From positions 1 through 58,907 of the forward strand of contig NZ_NWBQ01000003.1 of the NCBI RefSeq assembly GCF_002837135.1: DNA of 58,907 bases, in the 5' to 3' direction. The position numbers and the translations under genes were made by a program. The DNA comes from Macromonas bipunctata. Lineage in GTDB: Bacteria > Pseudomonadota > Gammaproteobacteria > Burkholderiales > Burkholderiaceae_C. The notes under the pieces are model-generated. The model was not told the DNA's origin. It made no database searches and worked only from the letters and a program-made list of their open reading frames with translations. Shown here piece after piece: positions 9,115-18,232 of this stretch (its first letter is position 1; each line of letters opens with the position of its first letter).

Positions 9115-10056
9115 TCAGACAAATTCGCGTTCGCGCAGCCACTTGGTGGCCACCCATTTCTCGCCCTCCAGCACCGGCGCGCCGCCGTGCAGGGTCTGGG
9201 TGGAGGGGTGCGGACGCTCGTAGCCAAAATAGACGGCGGTGCCGCGCTGGGGCGTCACTTCCAGCCCGATGTCGGGGAAGGTGGTGCCGCCGCCGCGCGC
9301 GGGTTCGTTGAGGTACATCACCAGCGTGGCCACGCGCTGGCCACCGCGCTGGGTGATGCGGGCGGTGCCGGGCTGGTCGGGGTCAAAGTAGTCGTAGTGC
9401 GGCTTGTATTCGGCGCCGGGGCGGTAGTGCAGCACCTGGATGCCCTCGCCGTTCTCCACCGGCCACTGCAGCAGGCGCGCGATGCGGGCCTCGACGCGGG
9501 CCACCAGCTCGTTCTCGCCCCGGCGCAAGAACATGCCGCTGCTGGTGCGGTCGTCGTTGACGGCCTGGCCACCGGTTTCGGTCTCCACCGTCAGCGAGCG
9601 CGCCATGCGCGGCTGCGCGGCCTCGATCAGCGCCTGGCACTCCTCGGGCGACAAGAAGTCGCCGAACACCGCCAGCTGCGGACGGCGCATGTGCAGCCAC
9701 ACCGGCACCACGCGGTCGCCCAGGTCCAGCTCGCGCGGCGAACCGCGCAAGTCGGGCTGCGGAAAGGTGACCCGTGGCACAGCGCCAGCGGCGGATCCAT
9801 CATCTGCACCGGGCACATGCTGCTGTGCCAGCGCCTCGGCCTGCTGCCACACCTCGACGGGCAACGCGGCGCGGGCGTCGGGGGCATGGTGCGCCAGGTG
9901 CGCATGCAGCGTCACCACCAGCGCGTCCAGCGCCACGTCGTCCTGCCAGCCCACCTGGCGCATGGACTGCAACAGCGCCTCGGGCGCGCAGCCGGCCTCG
10001 GTCTGGGCGATGATCCAGCTCCGGAGTTCAGGGGAAATGGTTTGCGTCATGTTCAT
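9115..10056 (-). CDS. Prolyl 4-hydroxylase-like 2-oxoglutarate/Fe(II) oxygenase
   Basis: A protein of about 313 aa whose C-terminal half (about 120-310) is a P4Hc domain. The iron ligands are visible as HYRPGAEYKPHYDYF (H-x-D) and the distal His in TLHGG, with the 2-oxoglutarate Lys in GEKWVATKW. TSSGMFLRRGENELV is typical of bacterial prolyl-4-hydroxylase alpha-subunit homologues. The N-terminal 110 residues are variable and not recognised. The substrate is unknown; bacterial relatives hydroxylate elongation-factor or collagen-like prolines. I chose ATG 10056; a TTG at 10071 would overlap yaaA. Queuosine involvement is not implied by adjacency to queF. Confidence 0.82.
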   Translation of the reverse strand: MNMTQTISPELRSWIIAQTEAGCAPEALLQSMRQVGWQDDVALDALVVTLHAHLAHHAPDARAALPVEVWQQAEALAQQHVPGADDGSAAGAVPRVTFPQPDLRGSPRELDLGDRVVPVWLHMRRPQLAVFGDFLSPEECQALIEAAQPRMARSLTVETETGGQAVNDDRTSSGMFLRRGENELVARVEARIARLLQWPVENGEGIQVLHYRPGAEYKPHYDYFDPDQPGTARITQRGGQRVATLVMYLNEPARGGGTTFPDIGLEVTPQRGTAVYFGYERPHPSTQTLHGGAPVLEGEKWVATKWLREREFV

Positions 10057-10067
10057 ACCGCCACCGC

Positions 10068-10847
10068 TCAAGCCGGGCGCGCATCACGGCGAAACACCAG
10101 CCGGTCCGGCTCGGACGCAGCGGGCACGTATTGGTAACCTTCGGCGGCAAAACCTTGGAGGTCGGCCACCGTGCGGGCACGTTGCTGCACGGCATGACGC
10201 ATCATCAGCCCCCGCGCACGCTTGGCCATGAAGCTGACGATTTTGTACCGCCCGGCTTTGAGCTCCTCGAACACGCACGTCACCACGCGAGCGTGGAGCA
10301 CCTTGCGGTTCACGGCCTTGAAGTATTCCTCGCTGGCCAGGTTGACCAGCACCGGCTCAGGCTGAGCGGCGCTGCACTGGTTCAGGTAATCGGCAATCTG
10401 CCCGCCCCAGAACTGGTACAGGTTCTTGCCGCGCGCGGTGGCCAGGCGGGTGCCCATTTCCAGCCGGTACGGCTGCATCAGATCCAGCGGGCGCAGCACG
10501 CCATACAAGCCGCTCAGGATGCACAAGTGCGCCTGCAACCACGCCAAGTCGGCCTCGGCCAAGGTTTTGGCGCTCAAGCCATCGTACACATCACCATTGA
10601 AGGCCAGCACCGCCTGCTTGGCGTTCTCGGGCGTAAAAACAGGTTGCCACGCCTGGTAGCGGGCCACGTTCAGGGCCGCCAATGGGTCGCTCAAGTCCAT
10701 CAAAGAGGCCACTTCCTGCAACGACTTGCCGCGCAGCACCTCGATCAATTCGCAGGCCTGCGGCACAAACAGCGGCTGGGTGTGGGTGGTGGTAATGGGG
10801 GGCGTTTCGTAATCCAGCGCCTTGGCCGGTGACAATACAAACAACAT
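10068..10847 (-). CDS. yaaA: Peroxide stress protein YaaA (UPF0246)
   Basis: A 259-aa protein of the YaaA family, which limits intracellular iron and DNA damage during peroxide stress. Family signatures include [14 protein letters not shown] at the start, LSGLYGVLRPLDLMQPYRLEMGT, and VSFMAKRARGLMMR. The start at 10847 is supported by AAAGGA eight bases upstream; a second ATG three codons earlier is too close to that site. The start codon overlaps that of truC on the other strand (CATG), so each gene's ribosome-binding site and promoter must lie inside the other's coding sequence. Confidence 0.92.
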   Translation of the reverse strand: MLFVLSPAKALDYETPPITTTHTQPLFVPQACELIEVLRGKSLQEVASLMDLSDPLAALNVARYQAWQPVFTPENAKQAVLAFNGDVYDGLSAKTLAEADLAWLQAHLCILSGLYGVLRPLDLMQPYRLEMGTRLATARGKNLYQFWGGQIADYLNQCSAAQPEPVLVNLASEEYFKAVNRKVLHARVVTCVFEELKAGRYKIVSFMAKRARGLMMRHAVQQRARTVADLQGFAAEGYQYVPAASEPDRLVFRRDARPA

Positions 10848-11547
10848 GCTGACCATCCTTTATCGAGACGATTATCTGGTATCCATCGCCAAGCCGCCGG
10901 GCCTGCTGGTACACCGCACCGGCCTGGACGCGGGCGAAACCCGTTTTGCGGTGCAACTGCTGCGCGACCAGATCGGGCAGCCCGTGTGGCCGGCGCACCG
11001 GCTCGACAAAGGCACCAGCGGCGTGCTGCTGTTTGCGCTCGATGCCGACACCGCCCGCGCACTGGCCCAGGCGTTCGAGCACGGCACCGACCTGCAAAAA
11101 ACCTACCACGCCATCGTGCGCGGCTGGCCCGCCGAGGCGGGCGTGATCGACCACCCGCTCAAACGCATGCCCGACGACATGCGCCACCAGCGTGAGGAAA
11201 TCCAGGACGCACTGACGCACTACCGCACCTTGGCGCGCTGCGAACTGCCACTGCCCCAAGGCGACTTTGCCACCACCCGCTGCGCTCTGGTCGAGCTGCA
11301 ACCCCACACGGGCCGACGGCACCAACTGCGCCGCCACATGAAGCATATCGCCCACCCCATCATTGGCGATGCCACCCACGGCAAAGGGCCACTCAACCGC
11401 CAGTTGGCCGCGTGGCTGGGCCTGCAACGGCTGTGGCTGCACGCCAGCACGCTCACACTGCCCCATCCCGTCACCGGCCAGCCCTTGCACCTGCACGCCC
11501 CGCTGGGGCCAGAATGGGCACGCTGGCCGTGCGCCACCACCCCGTAA
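10846..11547 (+). CDS. truC: tRNA pseudouridine(65) synthase TruC
   Basis: A 233-aa RluA-family enzyme. The catalytic motif is [16 protein letters not shown], and the TruC-specific context is strong: LLVHRTGLD near residue 25, [20 protein letters not shown], and [20 protein letters not shown]. TruC makes pseudouridine 65 in tRNA-Ile and tRNA-Asp. Its ATG shares the CATG palindrome with the yaaA start codon. It is followed 38 bp later by valS on the same strand, so the two tRNA-related genes may be co-transcribed. Confidence 0.9.
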   Translation: MLTILYRDDYLVSIAKPPGLLVHRTGLDAGETRFAVQLLRDQIGQPVWPAHRLDKGTSGVLLFALDADTARALAQAFEHGTDLQKTYHAIVRGWPAEAGVIDHPLKRMPDDMRHQREEIQDALTHYRTLARCELPLPQGDFATTRCALVELQPHTGRRHQLRRHMKHIAHPIIGDATHGKGPLNRQLAAWLGLQRLWLHASTLTLPHPVTGQPLHLHAPLGPEWARWPCATTP

Positions 11548-11585
11548 AATCGAACGTTTTGCCCTTCAGCTCTGCCGTACACACC

Positions 11586-14483
11586 ATGACCGACACCGTT
11601 GCCCAACCCGGCCTGCAATCCCTGTCCAAATCCTTTGAGCCCGCCGCGCTGGAAGCCCACTGGGGCCCCGAATGGGAACGCCGTGGCTACGGTGCCGCAG
11701 GCTTTCGGGGCACAGGTGCGGCAGATGTAAATGCACCCTCGTTTGCCATCCAGCTGCCGCCGCCCAACGTCACTGGCACGCTGCACATGGGCCACGCGTT
11801 CAACCAGACCATCATGGACAGCCTGACGCGCTACCACCGCATGCTGGGCCACAACACCGTCTGGATTCCGGGCACCGACCACGCCGGCATTGCCACCCAA
11901 ATCGTGGTGGAACGCCAGTTGCAAGGCCAAGGCATCAGCCGCCACGACATGGGCCCCACCCCCGCCGAAGCCCGCAAGAACTTCGTGGCCAAAGTGTGGG
12001 AATGGAAAGAACAATCCGGCAACACCATCACGCAACAAATGCGCCGCATGGGCGACAGCGTGGACTGGAGCCGCGAATACTTCACGATGGACGACAAGCT
12101 CTCCACCGTCGTCACCGAAACTTTTTGCAAGCTGTACCAGCAAGGCCTGATCTACCGGGGCAAACGCCTGGTCAACTGGGACCCGGTGCTGATGAGTGCC
12201 GTGTCCGACTTGGAAGTGGAAAGCGAAGAAGAAGACGGCAGCCTGTGGCACATCGCCTACCCGCTGGCCAGCGGTGAAGGTCAACTGGTGGTGGCCACCA
12301 CCCGCCCCGAAACCCTGCTGGGCGACGTGGCCGTGATGGTCCACCCCGAAGACGAACGCTACGCCCACCTGATTGGCCAGTACGTCAAACTGCCGCTGTG
12401 CGACCGCGAGATCCCGGTGATTGCCGACGAATACGTGGACCGCGCCTTCGGTACCGGCGTGGTCAAAGTCACCCCAGCGCACGACGCAAACGACTACGCC
12501 GTGGGCCAGCGCCACCAGTTGCCCATGATTGGCGTGCTGACGCTGGATGCCAAAATCAACGACCACGGCCCGGAAAAATACCGTGGCTTGGACCGCTTTG
12601 TGGCCCGCAAAGCCATCGTGGCCGACCTGGAAACCGCGGGCCTGCTGGTCGAAGTCAAAAAACACAAACTGATGGTGCCACGCTGCGCGCGCACCGGACA
12701 GGTGGTCGAGCCCATGCTGACCGACCAATGGTTTGTGGCCATGACCAAAGTCAGCGAACAAGACCCGACCGGCAAATCCATCGCGCAAAAAGCCATCGAC
12801 GCGGTGCAAAGCGGCCAAGTCTCCTTTGTGCCCGAAAACTGGGTCAACACCTACAACCAGTGGATGAACAACATCCAAGACTGGTGCATCAGCCGCCAGC
12901 TCTGGTGGGGCCACCAAATCCCGGCTTGGTACGACATTGAAGGCAACGTGTACGTGGCGCGCAACGCCGACGAGGCGCAAACCCAACTCCAAGCCTACGC
13001 CCACCACCTGAGCGAGACCCAGCGCAGCGCCCTGCTGGCCGGTGGTCTCAAGCGCGACGACGATGTGCTCGACACCTGGTACTCCAGCGCGCTGGTGCCC
13101 TTCAGCACCCTGGGCTGGCCCGAGCAAACCCAAGACTGCGACCTCTACCTGCCCAGCAGCGTGCTGGTCACGGGTTACGACATCATCTTCTTTTGGGTCG
13201 CCCGGATGATCATGATGACCACCCATTTCACGGGCAAAGTGCCGTTCAAGCACATGTACATCCACGGTCTGGTGCGCGACGCGCAAGGCCAGAAAATGAG
13301 CAAATCGGAAGGCAACGTGCTCGACCCGGTGGACTTGATCGACGGCATCGAACTCGGCCCACTGCTCGAAAAACGCACCACCGGCCTGCGCAAGCCCGAA
13401 ACCGCGCCCAAAGTCCGCAAGCAGACCGAAAAAGAATTCCCTGAGGGCATCCCCGCCTACGGTGCCGACGCGCTGCGCTTCACCTTTGCCGCACTGGCCT
13501 CCTTGGGCCGCAGCATCAACTTCGACAGCAAACGCTGCGAGGGCTACCGCAACTTCTGCAACAAGCTCTGGAACGCCACCCGCTTTGTGCTGATGAACTG
13601 CGAAGGCCAGGACTGCGGTACCCGCGACGGTGCCAGCGTCACCCTGACCCAGGCCGACCGCTGGATCGTGTCGCGCCTGCAACGCGTGCAAGCCGATGTG
13701 GCCAAAGGCTTTGCCGACTACCGCCTCGACAACGTGGCCAACGCCGTGTACGACTTCGTGTGGAACGAGTTCTGCGACTGGTACCTCGAAATCGCCAAGG
13801 TGCAGATCAACACCGGCAACGCCGAACAGCAACGCGGCACCCGCCGCACCCTCATCCGCACGCTCGAAGCCATCCTGCGCCTGGCCCACCCCATCATCCC
13901 CTTCATCACCGAAGAACTGTGGCAAAAAGTGGCCCCGGTCGCCGGTTGCGGTGGCGACTCCATCAGCGTGACCGCCTACCCGCTGGCCCAGCCGGAGCTG
14001 ATCGACACCGTGGCGGAAGCCAGCGTGGCGCAGCTCAAAGCGTTGGTCGATGCCTGCCGCAACCTGCGCGGCGAGATGAACGTCTCACCCGCCACGCGCC
14101 TGCCGCTGTACGCCGTGGGCGATGCCGACTTTCTGCACACCGTGGCCCCAGTGCTGCAAGCCTTGGCCAAACTCAGCGAGGTCAAGGTGTTCGCCGACGA
14201 AGCCAGCTGGACTGCCGCTGCCCAAGCCGCGCCGGTGGCCGTGGTGGGCGAAGCGCGCCTGTGCCTGTTCATGGAAATCGACGTGGCCGCCGAAAAAGCC
14301 CGCTTGACCAAGGAAGCCACCCGCCTGCAAGGCGAAATCGCCAAGGCCAACGGCAAGCTCGGCAACGAGGCCTTTGTGGCCAAAGCCCCGCCCGCGGTGA
14401 TCGAGCAAGAGAAAAAACGCGTCGCCGACTTCAGCGCCACGCTGGCCAAACTGCAAGAACAGTTGCAGCGTTTGGGCGCATAA
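11586..14483 (+). CDS. valS: Valyl-tRNA synthetase
   Basis: A 965-aa class I synthetase. The HIGH-type motif is HMGH at 67-70 ([17 protein letters not shown]) and KMSKS is at 570-574. The editing domain and anticodon-binding region are present, and the C-terminus has the ValS coiled-coil tRNA-binding arm ([21 protein letters not shown], ending [13 protein letters not shown]). ATG 11586 gives a normal N-terminus ([10 protein letters not shown]); a longer open frame from 11412 overlaps truC and is not conserved-looking. It charges tRNA-Val and deacylates Thr-tRNA-Val. Confidence 0.97.
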   Translation: MTDTVAQPGLQSLSKSFEPAALEAHWGPEWERRGYGAAGFRGTGAADVNAPSFAIQLPPPNVTGTLHMGHAFNQTIMDSLTRYHRMLGHNTVWIPGTDHAGIATQIVVERQLQGQGISRHDMGPTPAEARKNFVAKVWEWKEQSGNTITQQMRRMGDSVDWSREYFTMDDKLSTVVTETFCKLYQQGLIYRGKRLVNWDPVLMSAVSDLEVESEEEDGSLWHIAYPLASGEGQLVVATTRPETLLGDVAVMVHPEDERYAHLIGQYVKLPLCDREIPVIADEYVDRAFGTGVVKVTPAHDANDYAVGQRHQLPMIGVLTLDAKINDHGPEKYRGLDRFVARKAIVADLETAGLLVEVKKHKLMVPRCARTGQVVEPMLTDQWFVAMTKVSEQDPTGKSIAQKAIDAVQSGQVSFVPENWVNTYNQWMNNIQDWCISRQLWWGHQIPAWYDIEGNVYVARNADEAQTQLQAYAHHLSETQRSALLAGGLKRDDDVLDTWYSSALVPFSTLGWPEQTQDCDLYLPSSVLVTGYDIIFFWVARMIMMTTHFTGKVPFKHMYIHGLVRDAQGQKMSKSEGNVLDPVDLIDGIELGPLLEKRTTGLRKPETAPKVRKQTEKEFPEGIPAYGADALRFTFAALASLGRSINFDSKRCEGYRNFCNKLWNATRFVLMNCEGQDCGTRDGASVTLTQADRWIVSRLQRVQADVAKGFADYRLDNVANAVYDFVWNEFCDWYLEIAKVQINTGNAEQQRGTRRTLIRTLEAILRLAHPIIPFITEELWQKVAPVAGCGGDSISVTAYPLAQPELIDTVAEASVAQLKALVDACRNLRGEMNVSPATRLPLYAVGDADFLHTVAPVLQALAKLSEVKVFADEASWTAAAQAAPVAVVGEARLCLFMEIDVAAEKARLTKEATRLQGEIAKANGKLGNEAFVAKAPPAVIEQEKKRVADFSATLAKLQEQLQRLGA

Positions 14484-14490
14484 AGCGCCC
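14474..14490. terminator. Short stem-loop over the valS stop codon
   Basis: GGGCGC and GCGCCC flank a 5-nt loop that contains the valS TAA. It lies in the 13-bp gap between convergent valS and tusA. There is no T-tract, so termination here would be weak or rho-dependent. Confidence 0.3.
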
Positions 14491-14496
14491 CCGGAT

Positions 14497-14727
14497 TCAA
14501 CGGCGCTTGAGGTACGTCACGTACTCGGTGCCGTTGGCGGTTTCCTGCGCCAGCAGTTCATTGCCGGTCTGCTTGCAAAAGGCCTGAAAGTCGCGCACCG
14601 AGCCGGTGTCGGTACACACCACTTTCAGGATCTGGCCGCTGGTCATGTCGGCCAGCGCCTTTTTGGCGCGCAGAATGGGCAGGGGGCAGTTCAGGCCACG
14701 GGCATCGAGTTCACGGTCGGCGTTCAT
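14497..14727 (-). CDS. tusA: TusA-family sulfurtransferase
   Basis: A 76-aa protein with the TusA/SirA signature: DARGLNCPLPILRAKKAL, active Cys14 in CPLP, and a following two-layer alpha/beta domain. TusA carries persulfide sulfur for tRNA thiolation and molybdenum cofactor synthesis. It lies 54 bp downstream of cysM on the same strand, consistent with a small sulfur-metabolism operon. GGAG lies upstream of the ATG. Confidence 0.88.
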   Translation of the reverse strand: MNADRELDARGLNCPLPILRAKKALADMTSGQILKVVCTDTGSVRDFQAFCKQTGNELLAQETANGTEYVTYLKRR

Positions 14728-14781
14728 AGGGGTTTTTCTCCATCAAGGTGCAACAACAAGGCGGACGGCGGCTGCTCCGGC

Positions 14782-15741
14782 TCAGGCCGGAAACACACCC
14801 GTGGACAGGTAGCGGTCGCCCCGGTCGCACACCACAAAGGCGATGGTGGCATTTTCGACCTGCGCCGCAATCTGCTGTGCCACCCAGCACGCACCGGCGG
14901 CAGAAATACCGGCAAAGATGCCTTCCTCGCGCGCCAAGCGGCGGCACATTTCTTCGGCATCGGCCTGGCTCACGTACACCAACTCGTCCACCCCCGCTGG
15001 ATCGTAAATCTTGGGCAAGTACTCCTGCGGCCATTTGCGGATGCCCGGAATGCGCGAACCCTCGCTGGGCTGGGCACCGATGATGCGGATGGCTGGGTTG
15101 CGCTCCTTCAAAAAGCGCGACACGCCCGTGATGGTGCCGGTGGTGCCCATCGCGCTCACAAAATGCGTGATGTGGCCTTTGGTCTGCTTCCACAGCTCGG
15201 GGCCGGTGGTTTCGTAATGGATGCGCGGGTTGTCCGGGTTGGCAAATTGGTCGAGCACCTTGCCTTTGCCCTCGGCCACCATTTTGTCGGCCAAATCGCG
15301 GGCGTATTCCATGCCACCGCTCTTGGGGGTCAACATCAACTCCGCACCAAACGCCTTCATGGTCTGGGCACGCTCAATGCTGAGGTCTTCCGGCATGATG
15401 AGCACCATGCGGTAGCCCCGGATGGCCGCTGCCATCGCCAGCGCAATCCCGGTATTGCCCGAAGTGGCCTCGATCAGCGTGTCACCGGGGCGGATGTCGC
15501 CGCGCTCCTCGGCACGCCGGATCATCGACAGCGCAGGCCGGTCCTTGACGGAACCGGCGGGGTTGTTGCCCTCCAGCTTGGCCAGCACCACATTGCCCCG
15601 GGCGCGGTTGGCCTCGGCCCCGATGCGCTGCAGCGCCACCAGCGGCGTGTTGCCCACGGCGGCTTCAATGGTGGGGTACGCGCGGATGCGGGGCGCCTTG
15701 CGCGGCGATGAACGGCGGGAGGGGCTGGAGGCGGTGGTCAT
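14782..15741 (-). CDS. cysM: Cysteine synthase B (O-acetylserine sulfhydrylase)
   Basis: A 319-aa PLP enzyme. The cofactor lysine is Lys66 in NPAGSVKDR; the phosphate-binding loop is TSGNTGIA (about 93-100); GTTGTITG follows near 198. The GNNPAGSVKDRPAL form and the ending DRGDRYLSTGVFPA point to CysM rather than CysK. It makes cysteine from O-acetylserine with sulfide or thiosulfate. The N-terminus carries about 18 basic, low-complexity residues beyond the fold. It is divergent from tRNA-Leu and upstream of tusA. Confidence 0.93.
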   Translation of the reverse strand: MTTASSPSRRSSPRKAPRIRAYPTIEAAVGNTPLVALQRIGAEANRARGNVVLAKLEGNNPAGSVKDRPALSMIRRAEERGDIRPGDTLIEATSGNTGIALAMAAAIRGYRMVLIMPEDLSIERAQTMKAFGAELMLTPKSGGMEYARDLADKMVAEGKGKVLDQFANPDNPRIHYETTGPELWKQTKGHITHFVSAMGTTGTITGVSRFLKERNPAIRIIGAQPSEGSRIPGIRKWPQEYLPKIYDPAGVDELVYVSQADAEEMCRRLAREEGIFAGISAAGACWVAQQIAAQVENATIAFVVCDRGDRYLSTGVFPA

Positions 15742-15786
15742 GGCAAATTTTTGTCAACAGGAAACAAACACAGTGGGGTAATGTGC

Positions 15787-15792
15787 CATAAT
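15787..15792 (+). promoter_or_regulatory. -10 element of the tRNA-Leu promoter
   Basis: CATAAT lies 16 bp before the first base of the mature tRNA, the expected distance for a short 5' leader. No good -35 is visible at 16-18 bp upstream. Confidence 0.35.
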
Positions 15793-15808
15793 TCAGGGAT
15801 ACCTCGCT

Positions 15809-15896
15809 GCCGGAGTGGCGAAATTGGTAGACGCAGCAGATTCAAAATCTGCCGGTGCAAAACACCGTGCCGGTTCGAGTCCGGCCCCCGGCACCA
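15809..15896 (+). tRNA. tRNA-Leu (anticodon CAA)
   Basis: An 88-nt gene with encoded CCA. The anticodon arm GCAGA-TTCAAAA-TCTGC places CAA at 34-36. A long class II variable arm (CGGTGC...CACCG) and T arm GCCGG-TTCGAGT-CCGGC are present. The acceptor stem GCCGGAG against CCCCGGC pairs at six of seven positions; position 6 (A) faces C. A rho-independent terminator follows at once. It reads UUG leucine codons. Confidence 0.96.
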
Positions 15897-15905
15897 CAGC
15901 ATTGC

Positions 15906-15933
15906 AAGCCTTGTACCCCGTACAAGGCTTTTT
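15906..15933 (+). terminator. Rho-independent terminator of tRNA-Leu
   Basis: AAGCCTTGTAC and GTACAAGGCTT form an 11-bp perfect stem around a CCC loop, ending in TTTTT. It begins 10 bp after the tRNA CCA. Confidence 0.92.
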
Positions 15934-15977
15934 GCTTTATCAGCCCCAGCGCCTGCAGCCACCTGCCCCACACCGCC

Positions 15978-16322
15978 ATGCCGTTCATCGTGACCGAACC
16001 CTGCATCCAGTGCAAATACACCGACTGCGTGGAGGTCTGCCCGATGGACTGCTTTGTGGAAGGCCCCAACTTCCTGGCCATCAACCCCGACGGCTGCATC
16101 GACTGCTCGGTGTGTGTGCCGCAGTGCCCAGTGGGTGCGATCGTGAACGCCAGCGAGGCCACCGAGGCGCAGCGCCCCTACATCGCGCTCAACGCCGAAC
16201 TGGCGCAAGACCCGCAGTGGCGGCCCATCACCAAACGCCAGCCCGCCCTGCCCGACCACGCCCAGTGGAAGAACGTGGCCGACAAGGCCCACCTGCTGCA
16301 ACGCCACCCAGGCGCCCACTGA
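15978..16322 (+). CDS. fdxA: 7Fe ferredoxin FdxA
   Basis: A 114-aa ferredoxin of the FdxA family. The N-terminal cluster-binding segments read CIQCKYTDCVEVCPMDCF and CIDCSVCVPQCPVGAI, giving one [3Fe-4S] and one [4Fe-4S] site. The remaining 60 residues form the family's C-terminal extension (WRPITKRQPALPDHAQW). It is a soluble electron carrier; the partner is unknown. ATG 15978 matches the usual MxFxVTEPCIQCKYTDC start. It precedes hpnC by 29 bp and could be co-transcribed with the squalene genes. Confidence 0.93.
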   Translation: MPFIVTEPCIQCKYTDCVEVCPMDCFVEGPNFLAINPDGCIDCSVCVPQCPVGAIVNASEATEAQRPYIALNAELAQDPQWRPITKRQPALPDHAQWKNVADKAHLLQRHPGAH

Positions 16323-16351
16323 GCGGCGCCAACGCTGGCAGCACCGGCCCC

Positions 16352-17308
16352 ATGCCCCGCCCCACCGCGCCCACAGCGGCACCCACGCCAGCCCCGGCGC
16401 CCATTGCGCATTACGAGAACTTTCCCGTCGCCTCGTGGCTGTGCCCGCCACGGCTGCGCGCGCCCATTGCCGCCATCTACCACTTTGCCCGCACCGCCGA
16501 CGACCTGGCCGACGAAGGCAGCGCCAGCGCACAGCAACGCCTGCAGGATCTGGCCACCTACCGGCAAGCCTTGACCGACGCGCTGGCCACCCCACACACG
16601 CCGCAACCGCACAGCCCTGCTACCGCCTGGGATGCTCACCCAGACACCGACACACCGCCACGCTGGCCGCACGTGTTTGGCCCGCTGGCGCACCAGGCAC
16701 ATGCCCACCAGCTGCCCGCCCAGCCACTGCACGATCTACTCGACGCCTTTGAACAGGATGTGCGCTACACCGACACCGGCACCCGCTACCCCCACCACGC
16801 CGCGCTGCTGGACTACTGCCGCCGCTCGGCGAACCCGGTCGGGCGCTTGCTGCTGCACCTGTACGGTGTGAACGACGCGACCTCTCTGGCGCACAGCGAC
16901 GCCATTTGCAGCGCGCTGCAACTCATCAACTTCTGGCAAGACCTGGGGCAGGACCTGCGCCGCCTGCGCCACTACCTGCCGCAAGACGCGCTGCAACGGC
17001 ACGGCGTGGACGAAGCCGCGCTGATGCACAGCGCCCGCACCGGCCAGCCCCTGCCCGCCGATGCCGACACCCGCGCGCAAGCCCTGCTGGCCGAGCTGTG
17101 CCAGCAAGCGCGCCAGCTGATGCAACACGGCGCGCCGCTGGCGGTGCGCTTGCCGGGCCGCATCGGCTGGGAACTGCGGCTGGTGGTGCAAGGCGGGCTG
17201 CGCATCCTGGACCAGATCGGCGCGCTGCAACACCGCACTTGGTTGCACCGCCCCCGCCTGCACGCCCACGACGCGCCCCAGCTGCTGTGGCACGCCTGGC
17301 GCATGTGA
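16352..17308 (+). CDS. hpnC: Squalene synthesis protein HpnC (hydroxysqualene synthase)
   Basis: A 318-aa squalene/phytoene synthase family protein. The two Asp-rich motifs are TADDLADEG (50-54 region) and NFWQDLGQDLRRLRHYLP. HYENFPVASWLCPPRLR after a proline/alanine-rich N-terminus is typical of HpnC. HpnC converts presqualene diphosphate to hydroxysqualene. The gene starts the run hpnC-hpnD-hpnE, which together make squalene from farnesyl diphosphate. Confidence 0.9.
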   Translation: MPRPTAPTAAPTPAPAPIAHYENFPVASWLCPPRLRAPIAAIYHFARTADDLADEGSASAQQRLQDLATYRQALTDALATPHTPQPHSPATAWDAHPDTDTPPRWPHVFGPLAHQAHAHQLPAQPLHDLLDAFEQDVRYTDTGTRYPHHAALLDYCRRSANPVGRLLLHLYGVNDATSLAHSDAICSALQLINFWQDLGQDLRRLRHYLPQDALQRHGVDEAALMHSARTGQPLPADADTRAQALLAELCQQARQLMQHGAPLAVRLPGRIGWELRLVVQGGLRILDQIGALQHRTWLHRPRLHAHDAPQLLWHAWRM

Positions 17309-17362
17309 AGCCGCCGCGCGCAAGCCCGTACACTCGGGGCCATTCCGCCCCACACCGCCGCC

Positions 17363-18232
17363 ATGAGCCCGCAAGACTACGTCCAGCACAAAGCCGCCGC
17401 CTCAGGCAGCAGCTTTTATTACGCCTTTTTGTTTCTGCCGCCCGAACGGCGTGCTGCCATCACCGCGTTCTACGCCTTCTGCCGCGAAATCGACGACGTG
17501 GTCGATGAAATCAGCGATGCCAACGTGGCACAAACCAAACTGCTGTGGTGGCAACGCGAGGTGCAACAGGCCTTTGCCGATCCGCAACGCACGCCCGACC
17601 ATCCCGTGCTGCAAGCCCTGATGCCCTTGACCGCCACCTACAGCATCACAGCCCAACACCTGTTGCAAGTGATTGAAGGCTGCGAGATGGATTTGCACCA
17701 ATCCCGCTACCTCGACTTTGCCAACCTGCGCCGCTACTGCCACCTGGTGGCAGGCGTGGTGGGCGAGGTGGCCGCGCGCATCTTTGGCCAAACCCAGCCC
17801 CAGACCACCGAATTTGCGCACCAGCTCGGGCTGGCGTTCCAACTCACCAACATCATCCGCGATGTGGGCGAGGACGCAACGCGGGGCCGCGTGTACCTGC
17901 CCATCAACGAGCTGCAACAGTTCAACGTCAAGGCGCACGAACTCATCAAACGCGGCGTGGGGCTGGAGGGCACCGACTTCCCGCAACGCTTTGGTGCGCT
18001 GATGGCGTTCCAGATCGAGCGCGCCCTGGCCACCTACGACGAAGCCCTGGCCCTGCTGCCCGAAGCCGACCGCCGCGCCCAAAAACCCGGCCTGATGATG
18101 GCCAACATCTACCGCACACTGCTGCGCGAGATTGCCACCGACCCGCAACTGGTGCTGACCCAGCGCGTCAGTCTCACCCCCCTGCGCAAGTTCTGGCTGG
18201 CCTGGAAAGTGCAGGCCCTGGGCCGCTTGTGA
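17363..18232 (+). CDS. hpnD: Presqualene diphosphate synthase HpnD
   Basis: A 289-aa head-to-head prenyl synthase that condenses two farnesyl diphosphates to presqualene diphosphate. Motifs: SSFYYAFLFLPPERRAAI, FCREIDDVVDE (first Asp motif), and IIRDVGEDATRGRVYLP (second). It lies 54 bp after hpnC and overlaps hpnE by 4 bp (GTGA), so it is translated together with hpnE. Confidence 0.93.
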   Translation: MSPQDYVQHKAAASGSSFYYAFLFLPPERRAAITAFYAFCREIDDVVDEISDANVAQTKLLWWQREVQQAFADPQRTPDHPVLQALMPLTATYSITAQHLLQVIEGCEMDLHQSRYLDFANLRRYCHLVAGVVGEVAARIFGQTQPQTTEFAHQLGLAFQLTNIIRDVGEDATRGRVYLPINELQQFNVKAHELIKRGVGLEGTDFPQRFGALMAFQIERALATYDEALALLPEADRRAQKPGLMMANIYRTLLREIATDPQLVLTQRVSLTPLRKFWLAWKVQALGRL

